Positions 1 through 10,069 are shown, numbered from the stretch's first letter. The stretch is 64,000 nucleotides of DNA from JBBSAT01 sp044223665 (GCA_044223665.1 JBGALT010000004.1:62001-126000), one strand, 5' to 3'. Translations and numbers: made by a program. The notes: generated by a model not told the origin, from the letters alone.

Positions 1-1389
1 GACGGCGCGATCGGGAAGTTCGGGATCGGCTTCGTGTCCGTGCTGGCGATCGCCCCCGCGCTCGTCGTCGTCTCGAGCTGCACGGGGGAAGGCCCGCGCC
101 ACGTGCTGCACCTGCACCCGGACCGCACCTACGATCTCTATCGCGAGCCGGGCGGCGAGCGCGGCACCAGCGTGACGCTCCACGTGCCGCTCGAGGGCGA
201 CGGGCAAGAGCTGGTCGAGCGGAGCGCCGCAGCACTGACGCGGTGGTGCGGCCACGCCAGCGTGCCCATCCACTTCTCGGTCGTGCGCGCGACCGGCACC
301 GAGCCCAGCCTCGAGCGACGCATCGACGGCGCGCTGGCGATCGAAGGCGCGCTGGTCCAGGTCCACGTCCGCTCGCACGACGACGTGGCCGAGGCGCTGG
401 TCGCGCTGGTGCCCGAAGAAGCCCGCCTCTCGGCCTTCTACAACCGCGGCCTCTTGCTCCACGAGTCGCGCGGGCGCGGCACGCGCGCCGCGATCGCGTT
501 CAAGGTCGTCAGCCCACACCTCTCGCACACGCTCTCGCGCGAGGACGTGCGCCTGGACGACGCACACGCGCGCGCGCTGGCGCTGGTCGAGTACGCCATC
601 ACGGCCCCGCTGACCGACGAGGTGGTGGCGGCGATCGAGGCCGCCACCCACGAGCACCTCGCGGGAGACGCGAGCGCGGGCGGGCGCTGGATCGCTCTGG
701 TGCGCGCGATGCGCGCGGCGGAGCTGGCGATCGATCCGTCGGCGCTCGCCGTGCCTCTCGTGGCCCCGATCGGCGCCTCGCGGGTGGCGCGCGGCCTCCC
801 GGCGGACGGGCTGATCCTGCTCGCGAGCGCGCGCGATGCCCTCGTCGACGTGCTCGCCGCGATGGGGACCGGCGTCGTCGACGCTTCGATGGCCAGGAGC
901 ACGGAGGAGCGTGACACGCTGCGGGCGCTGCTCGCCGCCATGGGTCGCTCGGTCGTCGATCCGAGCGCGCTCCACTCGGCCCTCGTGCCGGTGCCGAGCG
1001 ACGCGCTCTCGGCCGAGGAGCGCGAGCTGGCCGAGCGCGTGTCCGAGGCCCTGGGCGTCGCGCACCGCCGGCCCTCGCGCATCGTGTGGGTCGACGTGGT
1101 CGGCAACGATCTGCGCCTCTCGTTCTCTCTCGCCCACGACGGCGCGCAGCTCGCGCTCCCGCCGGCGCGCGAGGCCGATCCACTGCGCCTCGCGCTCCGG
1201 CCGCCGCTCGCGCTCGCCCGGACGCATCCGCTCGCGGCGGCCGCGCGGGCGCACCCCGATCCGGTGCTCGCCGCCGACGCGCTCGCGCGGGCCGTCCTGC
1301 ACGAGCGAGGGCTCGGGAGCCCCGAGCGGATGAGCGCGCTCACCGAGCTCTCGATGCGCGCTCTCTTCGAGAGCCGGGGGCGGACGTGA
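1..1389 (+). CDS. GHKL/Hsp90-type ATP-binding protein (5' end outside window)
   Basis: The reading frame is open from base 1, so the N-terminus lies upstream. The first visible residues include GKFGIGFVS (bases 13-39), the glycine-rich ATP-lid motif of GHKL ATPases (Hsp90, MutL, histidine kinases). The preceding N-box is therefore expected outside the window. The rest, about 430 residues, is Ala/Arg/Leu-rich with no second domain I can name. There is no dimerisation/phosphoacceptor region of a histidine kinase, so a chaperone-like or stand-alone GHKL ATPase fits better. The stop overlaps the next start as GTGA, so the two products are probably made together. The ATPase motif is seen directly; the cellular role is unknown. 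Confidence 0.75.
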   Translation, partial: DGAIGKFGIGFVSVLAIAPALVVVSSCTGEGPRHVLHLHPDRTYDLYREPGGERGTSVTLHVPLEGDGQELVERSAAALTRWCGHASVPIHFSVVRATGTEPSLERRIDGALAIEGALVQVHVRSHDDVAEALVALVPEEARLSAFYNRGLLLHESRGRGTRAAIAFKVVSPHLSHTLSREDVRLDDAHARALALVEYAITAPLTDEVVAAIEAATHEHLAGDASAGGRWIALVRAMRAAELAIDPSALAVPLVAPIGASRVARGLPADGLILLASARDALVDVLAAMGTGVVDASMARSTEERDTLRALLAAMGRSVVDPSALHSALVPVPSDALSAEERELAERVSEALGVAHRRPSRIVWVDVVGNDLRLSFSLAHDGAQLALPPAREADPLRLALRPPLALARTHPLAAAARAHPDPVLAADALARAVLHERGLGSPERMSALTELSMRALFESRGRT

Positions 1390-4300
1390 CGCGCAAGCGT
1401 CCCGGCAGTGGCGTGCGCGTCTCGGGCGGCAAGCTGCGCGTCGATGCGGCGCGCGCGGTCGACAAGCTCCGCAGCTACCAGCTGGCCGACCCCTTCGCGT
1501 GGGTGCTCGAGGTCGTGCGCGCCGGCGCATCGATGCCCGGGGTCTCGTCGATCGCCGTGGACGGGAGCGGCGGAGACGTCTTCGTCGCCATCGGCGTCGA
1601 TCCGCTCGACGAAGGCCGCTTGCTCGCGCTCTTCGACGAGCTCGTCGATCCGGGTGAAGACGCCCTCTCGCGCGCGCTGCGCCTGCTCGCGATCGGCGTG
1701 AACGCAGCGCTCGGGCGCCGCGGCGACGGGAGCACGACCCACCACGTGGACGTGATCTCCGTCGACGGCGCCTCCGTACGGCGCGTGCGCTTCACGCCGC
1801 GCTTGCTCACGGTCGAGGCCGAGACGGGCGTCTCGACGGCACTGCGCGATCTGCGCATCGAGGACGCCGTGGTCCCTCCCACCGCGCCGCGAGTCGCGCG
1901 AGGCGTGCTCGTCCACGTTCGCGCCGTGCTCGGTCTGGCGGTGCTCGCGCGCTGGGCGATCGGCGAAGAGCCGCGCGAGCTCGCGATGGTGCGCGACGCC
2001 GCGCGCGACGTCGTCGTCCCGCTGACCGTCGCGGGCACACCGGTCGCGGCCGATCCGTCGATCGTGCTGCGCGAGCCGGTCCAGGACGGGGGCTGGATCG
2101 CGCTGGTGGCGCCTCGGCCCGGGCGGGTGGGCGCCGTGCTCGAAGCCGCCGAGCGCGGCGTCGTGCTCTCGCGCGAGCCCTGGGCCTCGGGCCTGGGCGC
2201 GGCGGCATCCGCGCTCGTCCCGCTCGTGCTGCGCATCGATCGCGCGCGCTTGCCGACGAACGCCGCGCGCTCGGCGGTGCGCTGGGACGACGCCGACGCG
2301 GCTGCGGCGCTGGAGGCGGGCCAGCGCGCGCTCGGCCCGCTCGTCGCGCGTCTGGCCTCGGCCATCGACGAGACGAGCGAGCCCGGGCGCCTCTCGTGGC
2401 TGCGCGCGATCGGCCTGGGCCTCTTGGCCGCGCCGCTCTTCGACGCGAAGCTGCTCTACGACGCGGTGGGCCGCCGCCGCAGCGTGCGCGAGCTGATGCG
2501 CCCGGGGAGCAGCGGTGAGGTCCACTACGACGCGCGCTTCGTGGAGCGCGAGCTCTCGCCCTGGATCGGAGATCTGCTCGCCGCGCCGCCCGGAGACCCG
2601 ACGCACCTCTTGTTCGGCGACGTACCACCTGCGTCGGCCGAGCTCGTGGTCCAGATCGCGCGACAGACCCGACACCACGAGGCGAGGTGGCGAGCCCAGC
2701 CGGCCTCGCGCTCGGTCGCCCGACGCCGCGACGAAGCCTTCCGCTGCGTGCCGCTCCCCGCGGAGGCGGGGCCGCACCGCGATCGCCGCCACGCGCTCGA
2801 GGGCGAGATCGCGCTCGGCGTCCCGGGCCGCGAGAGGACGATCGAGCTCCGTCGCGAGGGGCGCCCGCTCGAGGTGCGCCGCGCGAAGGCGGACGTCGGC
2901 ATCGAGATCGTGGCCTCGGCGAACGATCTGGTGCCGACGCCGACCTTCGATGGCGTGGTCGGCGACGAGGCTTGCGCGGCGGTCCTCGATGCCATCGAGG
3001 CGAGGTGCCTCGCCGCGTGCGAGAAGATCGCCGAGGAGCTGCTCGACCCGTCGCACGGCCCGGCCGACCCACGCGCGCCGGCGCTCGTGCGCGACGCGAC
3101 GCTGGCGGTCGCCGCGCGTGCCGTCGAGAGCCCGCGCGAGAAGCTGCTCGCGAGCCCGCTCGGTCGCGCGGCCGTGTGGCCCGACGTGCGGGGAACGCTC
3201 CATGCGCTCGTCGATCTCGGAAGACAGGACGCGCTGGGCGTGGTCGAGCGCGGCAAGCCGGCGCCGCCGCGCCTTCCCGAGGGCCGGCCCGTCCTCGCCG
3301 TGAGCGACGCGGAGAGGACGGCCCTCGCGGTCGTCTTCCCGCGCATCCCCCTGGTCGACTACGGGCGCACCCTCGGGCGCGCGGGCACGCTCGGCGAGCT
3401 CTCCTCGACGCTGGCCAAGGGCGTCCGCGTGAGCCTCGAGCGCGCCGAGCCCGGGCGTCGGACGCTCGTCGCCTGGACCGAGGGCCTCGGCGGCCTCGAG
3501 GCCTTCCACGTCGGCCGCCGCCTCGGCATGCACGTCGCCACGATCGGGAACACGCCGACCGTGATCGTGATCGACGACGACCGCATCGTCCCGGATGCGA
3601 CGTGGAACGTGGCGAGCGTCGACTGGCGCGCACAGGAAGAGGCCGCGGGCGGCCGCCTCGCCTCGGCGCGCCTCGCGCGCGCGATCGTCCGCGCGTGGCT
3701 CGGCGAGAAGGTGCCCGGCCTCGCGGCGCACGTGCCGCTCGACGGGCCCGACATCGTGCGCTCGGTGCTGCGCGAAGCGCGCGCGTTCGATCCGCTCTCG
3801 CCCGAGACGCGGCGCGCGATCGCCGCGCTCGCGATCTTTCCCGGGTGGACGGGCGCGCGGCTGACCGCCCATGCGTTGCTCGCCGCGGGTAGCGGCAAGA
3901 TCCCCTACGCCGCACGCACCGGTGCGGTCGAGCCCGCGATCGACTTCGTGGCGCTCGACGGGTCGCGCGCAGAGGCCGACGGCCTCTCGGCGCTCGTGGG
4001 CGGCAAGGGCGCGACCGACGCGGGCGAGCGTGCCCGCGGCGCGATCGCCCAGCACCACCGCGCGCGGAAGCTCGCGGAGATCGCGGCCGGCCCCGAGGAG
4101 AGCCTCGACCCCTGGGGCGCGACCCCGACGGTGCGCGTGCTCGGCGACGGGCTCACCGGCGTCCTCGGCTTTCGTCCGAGCCGCGCGCCCTCGCACGTCG
4201 CGATCCTCGTGGGTCGCCGCGCCTTCGTGCAGCTCGAGGACGACACGCTGCCGCCGCACCTCGCGGCGAAGGTCGACGTCGAGCCGCGTCTGCTCGACGA

Positions 4301-6887
4301 GACCGCCGAGGGCCTGAGCCCCGCGCTCGGCGTCTCGCGGGTGCGCGGCGCGCTCTCGTCGAGCGCACGACAGCTGCTCGTGGCGCTCGTGACCGAGCGA
4401 CCCTCGTCGCTCTTCGGCGAAGACGTCGTGGCGGCCCTCGCCCGGCACCTCGTGGGCGGAGGGCGGCGCCGCGGCGAGGTCGGGGCGATGATGCGCGCGC
4501 TCGCCGCGCTCCCGACGCTCGCGACCGACCGTGGCGCGACCAGCTCGATCGAGAGCGCGGTCGTCGACGACGAGCTGCTCTACGTCACCGATGCGATCGC
4601 CACGCTCGATCCCGTCGAAGGAGATCCCGCGACACCGCTCGATCGGGCACTGCCGCTGCTCGGATGGGAGAGCTCGGACGAGCGACGGGCGCTGCTCGAG
4701 ACGGTCGCCGGCGCCTCGCTCCGCGACGTGACCGACGACGTGCGTGCGCTCCACGCCGCGCGCCGCGCGGCCCGTGGCCTCGTGGAGCGACCGACGCTGC
4801 GCAAGAAGCACGAGCCCACGCTGGCGCGCCCGATCGAGGAGCTGGCCGCCGCGACGGGTGATCCGACGCTGGTGCGCAAGGTGCTCGGCATCGGCACGAT
4901 CGGGCTGACGCGCGAGGGACCTTCGCTCGTCCGGTTCTTCGAGTCGGGGCGCCCGGTGCGCGAAGAGCGCTTCGCCCTCGTGCCGTCGTTCGAGGCGGCC
5001 GTCGAGTCACCGATCGTCTCGGCCCGCCGTGGGCTCGGCACGCGACAGGGCGAGGTGGAGCGTGCGCTGACGCTCGTGCTCGCCCAGCTCTTGCGCCGCC
5101 TCGCCGACGAGGCCGCGTTCGACACGGCGCCGGACTGGGCGCTCGAGGCCCAGCGAGACGCCGCGCTCCTCGGCGGAAAGACGCACCTCGAGCGCGTGGG
5201 CTCGCTGCGCCTGTTCCCGACGACGGCCGGCGCGCGCGCTTCCTACGACGAGCTCTGCCGGCAGGTCGAGCGATTCGGCCCGCTCTGGGTGGTCCCCGAC
5301 CCGACCTCCACGATCGTTCCTCTCGACCCGGAGCGCATCGCGCTGCGGCTCTCGCCCGAGCACGCGCGCGCGCTCGGCCGCGCGCTGCGCGTGACCGACG
5401 GAACCGAAGAGCTGAAGCTCGATCGGGTCGCGCGCGAGAACCGCGCCCGCCCGCCGGTGACGTCGATCGCACTGACGCCCCGCGAGCAGGCTCGCACCCT
5501 CGCCGCGCGGAGCGAGACACGCGCGCGCGAGGGCGAGCTGGTGATCGCCGCGCTCGCCCCGGCCTACCAGCGCGAGCGCTCGCTCGCCCTGCACCTCGGC
5601 ACGCAGCTGCTCGGCGCGGCCGAGCCGCCCGGCGTGATCCCGGTGCTGGCGCGCGTGCGCAGCACCACGCTGCGACCGAACCGCACCTTCAGCTACGCGG
5701 AGCGCGATACCTCGCTGGCCGCGCTCGAGCGCTTCGTCGTCGAGGCGGGCGAGCAGCTCGTGATGAGCGCGATCCCCGAGCCGCGCACCGTCATGCCGGT
5801 CTTCGTGCTGGACGCGGCGGCGGCCGACGCGATGCCGATTCCGAAAGGCCGCGTCCTGCGCGGCCGGCTCTCGCTCGGCTCGATCGATCCCGAAGAGGAC
5901 GAGGGAGTGGCGGTGCTGGATCGCCACGGAGACGACCTCGCGAGCGCGGTCCCGCGCCCGGCGCGCGCGACCGCACCCAAACGCGATCCAGCCGTCGTGC
6001 CGCTCGTGGGCACGGTCGTGCTCTACGGCGACGACGACGAGGACGTCGCCGCGCCGAGCCTCGACGTGGTGGCGCGCCACGCCTACGTCGCGCTGCTCGC
6101 ACGGCTGAGCGAGCGGCTGGGTGCTCGCAGCAACGCCGACGACGATCTCGATCTGGCGCACGTGGTGCACGGCGCAGCGCTGGGGTTCGCCCGTGCCGCG
6201 AACGTACGCAAGGACGTGGGCCTGCCCTTCGGCCGGCGCGGGCTCGCGCGCATCGGCGAGCTCGTCGAGGTGCTCGCCAAGGAGACGCCCGTGGTCCGGC
6301 TCTCGCCCGGCGAGGACGACACCGACGAGGCGCTGGGGCGCTATCCGCTCTACGTCGACGACGGCTCGCTCGCCGCGCAGCGCCTGGGCATCGCGCTCGG
6401 CTCGCGGGTCCTCTCGCGCTCGGAGGCGCTCGCGCTGGCGCTCGGCATCCGGCGATCGGAGCGAGCGCCAGCCCCGGCAGCGCGCGCGGCGCCGCCTTCT
6501 CCCGCGCCACCCGCCAAGACCAAGAAGCCGAAGAAGGACGCCAAGCCGCCCAAGGGCCGGGCGCGGCCGAGCGAGCCGCCGCGTGGCGGGAGCGCGGCGC
6601 CGGAGAGCGCGAAGGTTTCGCCGCTCTCCGTTCGCACGCGCGCGCGTCTGTCGGAGCTGGGCCGGGAGACACGGGTGGTCGTCGCCCCCGATCGAGCGAG
6701 CCCGCTCGTCGTGGTGGAGGACGGCGAGCTGAGCCTCGCGGGCGACAGCGAGCTCCTGGCGCTCGCCGCCTCCTCGGGGCTGCACCGCGAGCGCGCGGCG
6801 ACGATCGCAGCTGCGCACGCCGTCAGCGTCGATCCGGCGGTGATCGATCCGATCGCAGCGCTCACGCGCCTGCTCGCGCGGGCGTGA
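1386..6887 (+). CDS. Giant hypothetical protein coupled to the GHKL ATPase
   Basis: The product is 1833 aa from GTG 1386, which overlaps the previous stop (GTGA). I chose this start over an in-frame ATG at 1086 because that one lies deep inside the upstream gene. The N-terminal 50 residues (KLRSYQLADPFAWVLEVVRA) look like the helix that carries the N-box in GHKL ATPases, but the usual E..DN pattern is not intact; I read this as a degenerate or distant GHKL fold. No transmembrane segment or signal peptide is seen. A Lys/Pro-rich linker lies at about residues 1708-1735, before a final domain of about 90 residues. Size and coupling suggest a large cytoplasmic complex with the upstream ATPase. 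Function unknown. Confidence 0.8.
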   Translation: MTRKRPGSGVRVSGGKLRVDAARAVDKLRSYQLADPFAWVLEVVRAGASMPGVSSIAVDGSGGDVFVAIGVDPLDEGRLLALFDELVDPGEDALSRALRLLAIGVNAALGRRGDGSTTHHVDVISVDGASVRRVRFTPRLLTVEAETGVSTALRDLRIEDAVVPPTAPRVARGVLVHVRAVLGLAVLARWAIGEEPRELAMVRDAARDVVVPLTVAGTPVAADPSIVLREPVQDGGWIALVAPRPGRVGAVLEAAERGVVLSREPWASGLGAAASALVPLVLRIDRARLPTNAARSAVRWDDADAAAALEAGQRALGPLVARLASAIDETSEPGRLSWLRAIGLGLLAAPLFDAKLLYDAVGRRRSVRELMRPGSSGEVHYDARFVERELSPWIGDLLAAPPGDPTHLLFGDVPPASAELVVQIARQTRHHEARWRAQPASRSVARRRDEAFRCVPLPAEAGPHRDRRHALEGEIALGVPGRERTIELRREGRPLEVRRAKADVGIEIVASANDLVPTPTFDGVVGDEACAAVLDAIEARCLAACEKIAEELLDPSHGPADPRAPALVRDATLAVAARAVESPREKLLASPLGRAAVWPDVRGTLHALVDLGRQDALGVVERGKPAPPRLPEGRPVLAVSDAERTALAVVFPRIPLVDYGRTLGRAGTLGELSSTLAKGVRVSLERAEPGRRTLVAWTEGLGGLEAFHVGRRLGMHVATIGNTPTVIVIDDDRIVPDATWNVASVDWRAQEEAAGGRLASARLARAIVRAWLGEKVPGLAAHVPLDGPDIVRSVLREARAFDPLSPETRRAIAALAIFPGWTGARLTAHALLAAGSGKIPYAARTGAVEPAIDFVALDGSRAEADGLSALVGGKGATDAGERARGAIAQHHRARKLAEIAAGPEESLDPWGATPTVRVLGDGLTGVLGFRPSRAPSHVAILVGRRAFVQLEDDTLPPHLAAKVDVEPRLLDETAEGLSPALGVSRVRGALSSSARQLLVALVTERPSSLFGEDVVAALARHLVGGGRRRGEVGAMMRALAALPTLATDRGATSSIESAVVDDELLYVTDAIATLDPVEGDPATPLDRALPLLGWESSDERRALLETVAGASLRDVTDDVRALHAARRAARGLVERPTLRKKHEPTLARPIEELAAATGDPTLVRKVLGIGTIGLTREGPSLVRFFESGRPVREERFALVPSFEAAVESPIVSARRGLGTRQGEVERALTLVLAQLLRRLADEAAFDTAPDWALEAQRDAALLGGKTHLERVGSLRLFPTTAGARASYDELCRQVERFGPLWVVPDPTSTIVPLDPERIALRLSPEHARALGRALRVTDGTEELKLDRVARENRARPPVTSIALTPREQARTLAARSETRAREGELVIAALAPAYQRERSLALHLGTQLLGAAEPPGVIPVLARVRSTTLRPNRTFSYAERDTSLAALERFVVEAGEQLVMSAIPEPRTVMPVFVLDAAAADAMPIPKGRVLRGRLSLGSIDPEEDEGVAVLDRHGDDLASAVPRPARATAPKRDPAVVPLVGTVVLYGDDDEDVAAPSLDVVARHAYVALLARLSERLGARSNADDDLDLAHVVHGAALGFARAANVRKDVGLPFGRRGLARIGELVEVLAKETPVVRLSPGEDDTDEALGRYPLYVDDGSLAAQRLGIALGSRVLSRSEALALALGIRRSERAPAPAARAAPPSPAPPAKTKKPKKDAKPPKGRARPSEPPRGGSAAPESAKVSPLSVRTRARLSELGRETRVVVAPDRASPLVVVEDGELSLAGDSELLALAASSGLHRERAATIAAAHAVSVDPAVIDPIAALTRLLARA

Positions 6888-6893
6888 TCGGGG

Positions 6894-6918
6894 TCCCGCA
6901 CCGCGCTCCGAGCCGGAA
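6894..6918 (+). repeat. 25-bp direct repeat, copy 1
   Basis: This 25-bp sequence starts TCCCGCACCGCGCTC and sits six bases after the stop of the giant gene. A second copy at 8434-8458 differs at two positions. Together the copies bracket the lipoprotein gene 7001-8410. Origin unknown. Confidence 0.5.
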
Positions 6919-7000
6919 GAGCTGCGGCGCCGAAGACGATCGTGATGGCCAGACCGAGACCGTTGACCCCTCCGCCGTCGCCGCCGCAGCATGAGCCACC

Positions 7001-8410
7001 GTGGGAGCCCGTCTCGGCGTTCGTGGTCTGCCGCTCGCGCTCGGGCTCGCGGGATGCGGCCCGTCGATGACGTACGCGTGGCCGATCGCCTCGGCCGCGC
7101 ACGACGAGTGCGAGGTCAGCGAGTCCGAGCTCGCCGACGCGGACGGCGCGGCGGACCGCGGTGCGATGGACGGCGCGGTCGCCGCATTGCGGGCGCTCGG
7201 CTACGAGCTCGGTCCGCCGATCACCGACTTCCGCGAGGACTGGCTCGCGCTCCCCGTGCGGGTGGAAGCGGCGGCCGATCGTCCGCACGGGGACCTCGTG
7301 CTTCACCCCAGGAGCGAGGTCCGCCGCCATCCCGAGATCACCTCGGCAGACGGGTGGATGTATGCGCGTGTCCCGGTGCGTGAGCTGCCCGGTAGGGGCA
7401 CCTGCGTCGCGCTCGCCGTGGTCGGCGCGTCCTACGTCGTGGTGCACACCGAGGAGCACGAGGTCGTGGACCTCCATCCGTGGACCGTCGAGGAGCCCTG
7501 GATCGAGACCTGCGTCACCCGCGATCCGCTGGCGCGCCACCACCGCTCCCCGCGCCTCTTCTTCCACGTCCACGCGCCCTCGGGCACGACCACGCTCTGG
7601 GTCGCTGCGCTCCGCGGCAGCCGCCCGTTCGAGCGCTACCCCACGGAGCGCCGCCAGGCCGCCGAGCGCGAGCGTGACGCCGACGACGCCCGCGCCGAGA
7701 TGGAGCGCATCTCCGCTCGGGATGCGCGGGCGAGGCACGCCGCGCAGACGCGCGCGGAGCGTGGTGGCGACGAAGAAGAGGACGACGATTCCTACGAGGA
7801 CGAGTCCTACGAAGACGAGTCCGACGGCGGCGAGGCCGCGAGCCGCACCGCCGCAACGATCATGTCTGGCGCCACGCAGGCCTGGAGCGACGGCGAGGCC
7901 GCCGCACGCGACGAGCGTGCGCAGCTCGACCGCGCGGCCGAGCACGGTGCGCGTGTCGAGCGGGAGCGGCGTGAAGCACGTGAGCGCGCCTCCCGTGAGG
8001 CAACGGAGAGGGCCGCGCGAGACCGCGAGGCACGCGAGGCGGCGGAGGCACGAGCGCACCCCGAGCGCACCGCGCCGAGCACCACGAGCTCGACCGCGAC
8101 CAGCTGCCGAGACGTCAGCGACTGCGTCATCATCCGCACGATCCACACCGAGGAGCTCTGCGGTCTCCCCGGAGACATGTACGTCGAGCTCGAGAATCAC
8201 TGCCTCGAGCCCGTCGTCGTGACGGCCGGTGCCGCGCTCTTCCAGGGCCGCCCAGGATCTCATGGCGAGACCGACGTTCCGGCGGGCGCCACGCGGCGGA
8301 TCAACGTGTGCAGCGACGACGGCCGCTACTGCGCCCGCGTGTTCGCGGCGGACCAGCGATCGGAATGCAGAGGCCCGCCGACGATGGGCTGTCCGGACGG
8401 GGTGGAGTAG
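7001..8410 (+). CDS. Lipoprotein with highly charged central region
   Basis: The product is 469 aa from GTG 7001. The N-terminus is a short hydrophobic segment ending in LAGC (Cys19), a lipobox, so this is probably a membrane-anchored lipoprotein. Residues about 30-210 form a globular region. Residues about 215-365 are extremely Arg/Glu/Ala-rich, likely coiled coil, and include an acidic tandem YEDES YEDES. The C-terminal 95 residues contain six cysteines and may be a small disulfide-stabilised domain. No family recognised. It is bracketed by a 25-bp direct repeat and ends in front of a hairpin terminator shared with the convergent Kazal gene. Confidence 0.75.
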   Translation: MGARLGVRGLPLALGLAGCGPSMTYAWPIASAAHDECEVSESELADADGAADRGAMDGAVAALRALGYELGPPITDFREDWLALPVRVEAAADRPHGDLVLHPRSEVRRHPEITSADGWMYARVPVRELPGRGTCVALAVVGASYVVVHTEEHEVVDLHPWTVEEPWIETCVTRDPLARHHRSPRLFFHVHAPSGTTTLWVAALRGSRPFERYPTERRQAAERERDADDARAEMERISARDARARHAAQTRAERGGDEEEDDDSYEDESYEDESDGGEAASRTAATIMSGATQAWSDGEAAARDERAQLDRAAEHGARVERERREARERASREATERAARDREAREAAEARAHPERTAPSTTSSTATSCRDVSDCVIIRTIHTEELCGLPGDMYVELENHCLEPVVVTAGAALFQGRPGSHGETDVPAGATRRINVCSDDGRYCARVFAADQRSECRGPPTMGCPDGVE

Positions 8411-8433
8411 CGCGCGCACGACGGTGTCCGGCT

Positions 8434-8458
8434 TCCCGCACCGCGCTCGGAGACGGAA
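8434..8458 (+). repeat. 25-bp direct repeat, copy 2
   Basis: Matches 6894-6918 at 23 of 25 positions. Lies just after the stop of the lipoprotein gene and before the terminator hairpin. Confidence 0.5.
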
Positions 8459-8464
8459 AAGGAA

Positions 8465-8496
8465 AGAGCGGACGGTGCCGAAGCACCGCCCGCTCT
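8465..8496 (-). terminator. Hairpin terminator between convergent genes
   Basis: The hairpin is AGAGCGGACGGTGC / cgaa / GCACCGCCCGCTCT, a 14-bp stem with a single A-C mismatch and a tetraloop. On the minus strand it is followed by a T-rich tract (tttccttttcc), so it most likely terminates the Kazal gene. It may also act on the plus-strand lipoprotein gene. Confidence 0.75.
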
Positions 8497-8515
8497 CTCG
8501 ATCACCGCCCGACGC

Positions 8516-9925
8516 TCAGCGGCAGGGGCCGTCGTGCTGGATGCTCGCGCCGCCCGCCGCCGCCTCGCACGCGTTGAAGTACGTCACGCCGTTGCAGCCA
8601 CAGACGGGCGCCACGTGGTCCGGGCACGCCTGCGGGATCGGGGTGCAGGTGCCGGGCTGGTCGACCGCACCGCACGACGTGGAGCCCATCGGGTCGATCG
8701 GGTAGTCGCAGAACTCGCCCGCCGGGCACATGAAGCCACCGAAGCCGCCGCAGCTCTGGCCGGAGGGGCTGCACTCGCCCTCGTGCACGATGCTGATGCC
8801 GGCCGCGGCCGCCTCGCACTGGTTGCCGTAGGTCTGGCCGTCGCAGCCGCAGACCGGCGCGTAGAGCTCCGGGCAGGCGGTGGGGATGTCGCGGCACTGA
8901 CCGAGCGCATCCGCAGCCCCGCAGGCGACGCCGGTGGGATCGAGCGCGTAGTCGCAGTACTGGCCCATGGGGCAGCCGAAGCCGGCGATGCCGCCGCACG
9001 CCGTCGTCGAGCTTCCGCACTCGCCGTCGTGGTCGATCGAGACGCCGCTGCCGAAGGCATGGCACGCGTTCGAGTACGTGTTTCCGTCGCAGCCGCAGAC
9101 CGGCGCCCACTCCTCGGTGCAGGCCTCGGGCGGAACGATGCAGCTACCGCCACCGTCGGCGACGTTGCAGCTGCCGGCCGGGTGGATGCAGACCTCACCC
9201 GGCGCACACGCGAGACCGGCGAAGCCGTCGCAGACCGTCGGGTCGGGGCAGGTGCGCTGCTCCCAGCCGCAGACGCCGCTCGCATCACGGAGGCAGCGCC
9301 CGGTGTTGCCACCGACCGAGCCGTCGGCGCAGATGATCGCAGGCGAGCCGGGCATCGGGCCGCACTCGTCGAGCGTGCACTCGGTCGTCGGATCGCAGGC
9401 CCGGATCTCCCAGTTGCAGCTGCCGTCCGGCGCGGCGACGCACTGGCCGGTGAAGCCGCCCGGCGAGCCGTCCGCGCAGATCCACGACGGGATCCCGGGG
9501 ACCGGGCCGCACGCGGTCGGATCGTCGCAGCTCGGATTGGCGTGACCGACCCACTGGCAGCTCCCGTCGGCGACCTGCTCGCACGAGAGCGTCGTGCCGG
9601 GCAGGACCGGCGGGATGACCCCGCAGTCGCTCGGCGTGCACGCGATGGGCGGGCACTGCCGCACTTCCCATCCGCACGTCGTGGGATCGCCCGAGGCGAT
9701 GCAGCGGCCGGTGTTGCCACCGACGGACCCGTCGGCGCACATGATCGTCGGCAGCCCCAGCTCCGGGCCGCAGGCGCTCGGGTCGCACTCGTCACCGCCG
9801 ATCGGCACCGGATCGGGCTCGCAGCCACGCGCCCCGAGGAGCACGGGCCAGGCGAGCGTGAGCACGAGGGCCCAGCGGGTCGAAGCACCGAGAGAAGTAC
9901 ATCGCGTCGTTTGCGAGGGGGTCAT
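8516..9925 (-). CDS. Secreted multi-Kazal protease-inhibitor protein
   Basis: The product is 469 aa from ATG 9925, which has a GGAGG Shine-Dalgarno eight bases upstream; an earlier in-frame ATG at 9988 lacks one. The hydrophobic stretch ALVLTLAWPVLLGARGC suggests a signal peptide, with the Cys in a poor lipobox. The N-terminal half has about four cysteine repeats around CGP...CADGSVGGNTGRC. The C-terminal half has three Kazal domains with the signature APVCGCDGxTYxNxC (near 9020-9125, 8775-8880 and 8516-8630). Each is preceded by a CGG..GF.C....FCDY segment. Kazal domains are serine-protease inhibitors, so a role in protecting the cell surface or inhibiting prey proteases is likely (inference). 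Confidence 0.85.
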   Translation of the reverse strand: MTPSQTTRCTSLGASTRWALVLTLAWPVLLGARGCEPDPVPIGGDECDPSACGPELGLPTIMCADGSVGGNTGRCIASGDPTTCGWEVRQCPPIACTPSDCGVIPPVLPGTTLSCEQVADGSCQWVGHANPSCDDPTACGPVPGIPSWICADGSPGGFTGQCVAAPDGSCNWEIRACDPTTECTLDECGPMPGSPAIICADGSVGGNTGRCLRDASGVCGWEQRTCPDPTVCDGFAGLACAPGEVCIHPAGSCNVADGGGSCIVPPEACTEEWAPVCGCDGNTYSNACHAFGSGVSIDHDGECGSSTTACGGIAGFGCPMGQYCDYALDPTGVACGAADALGQCRDIPTACPELYAPVCGCDGQTYGNQCEAAAAGISIVHEGECSPSGQSCGGFGGFMCPAGEFCDYPIDPMGSTSCGAVDQPGTCTPIPQACPDHVAPVCGCNGVTYFNACEAAAGGASIQHDGPCR

Positions 9926-10069
9926 GATCGAAGCCTCCGAAGCATGGCGAGGCCGAGCTGCCGCGGCATCCCCCGCGTCCCCGTGCACCCACCGTCGTCG
10001 GGATCAGTCACCGGGCCCGGACGGGTCCATCACGAAAAAGAACGGAGGCCGTCGCGCTTCCTCGCCACG

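Noticed and set aside
438..4811. Very long antisense open frame (about 1450 codons) opposite the giant gene
   Set aside because: GC-rich third-position bias opens long antisense frames; its composition is Arg/Ala/His-dominated without motifs, while the plus-strand frame has GHKL-linked coupling.
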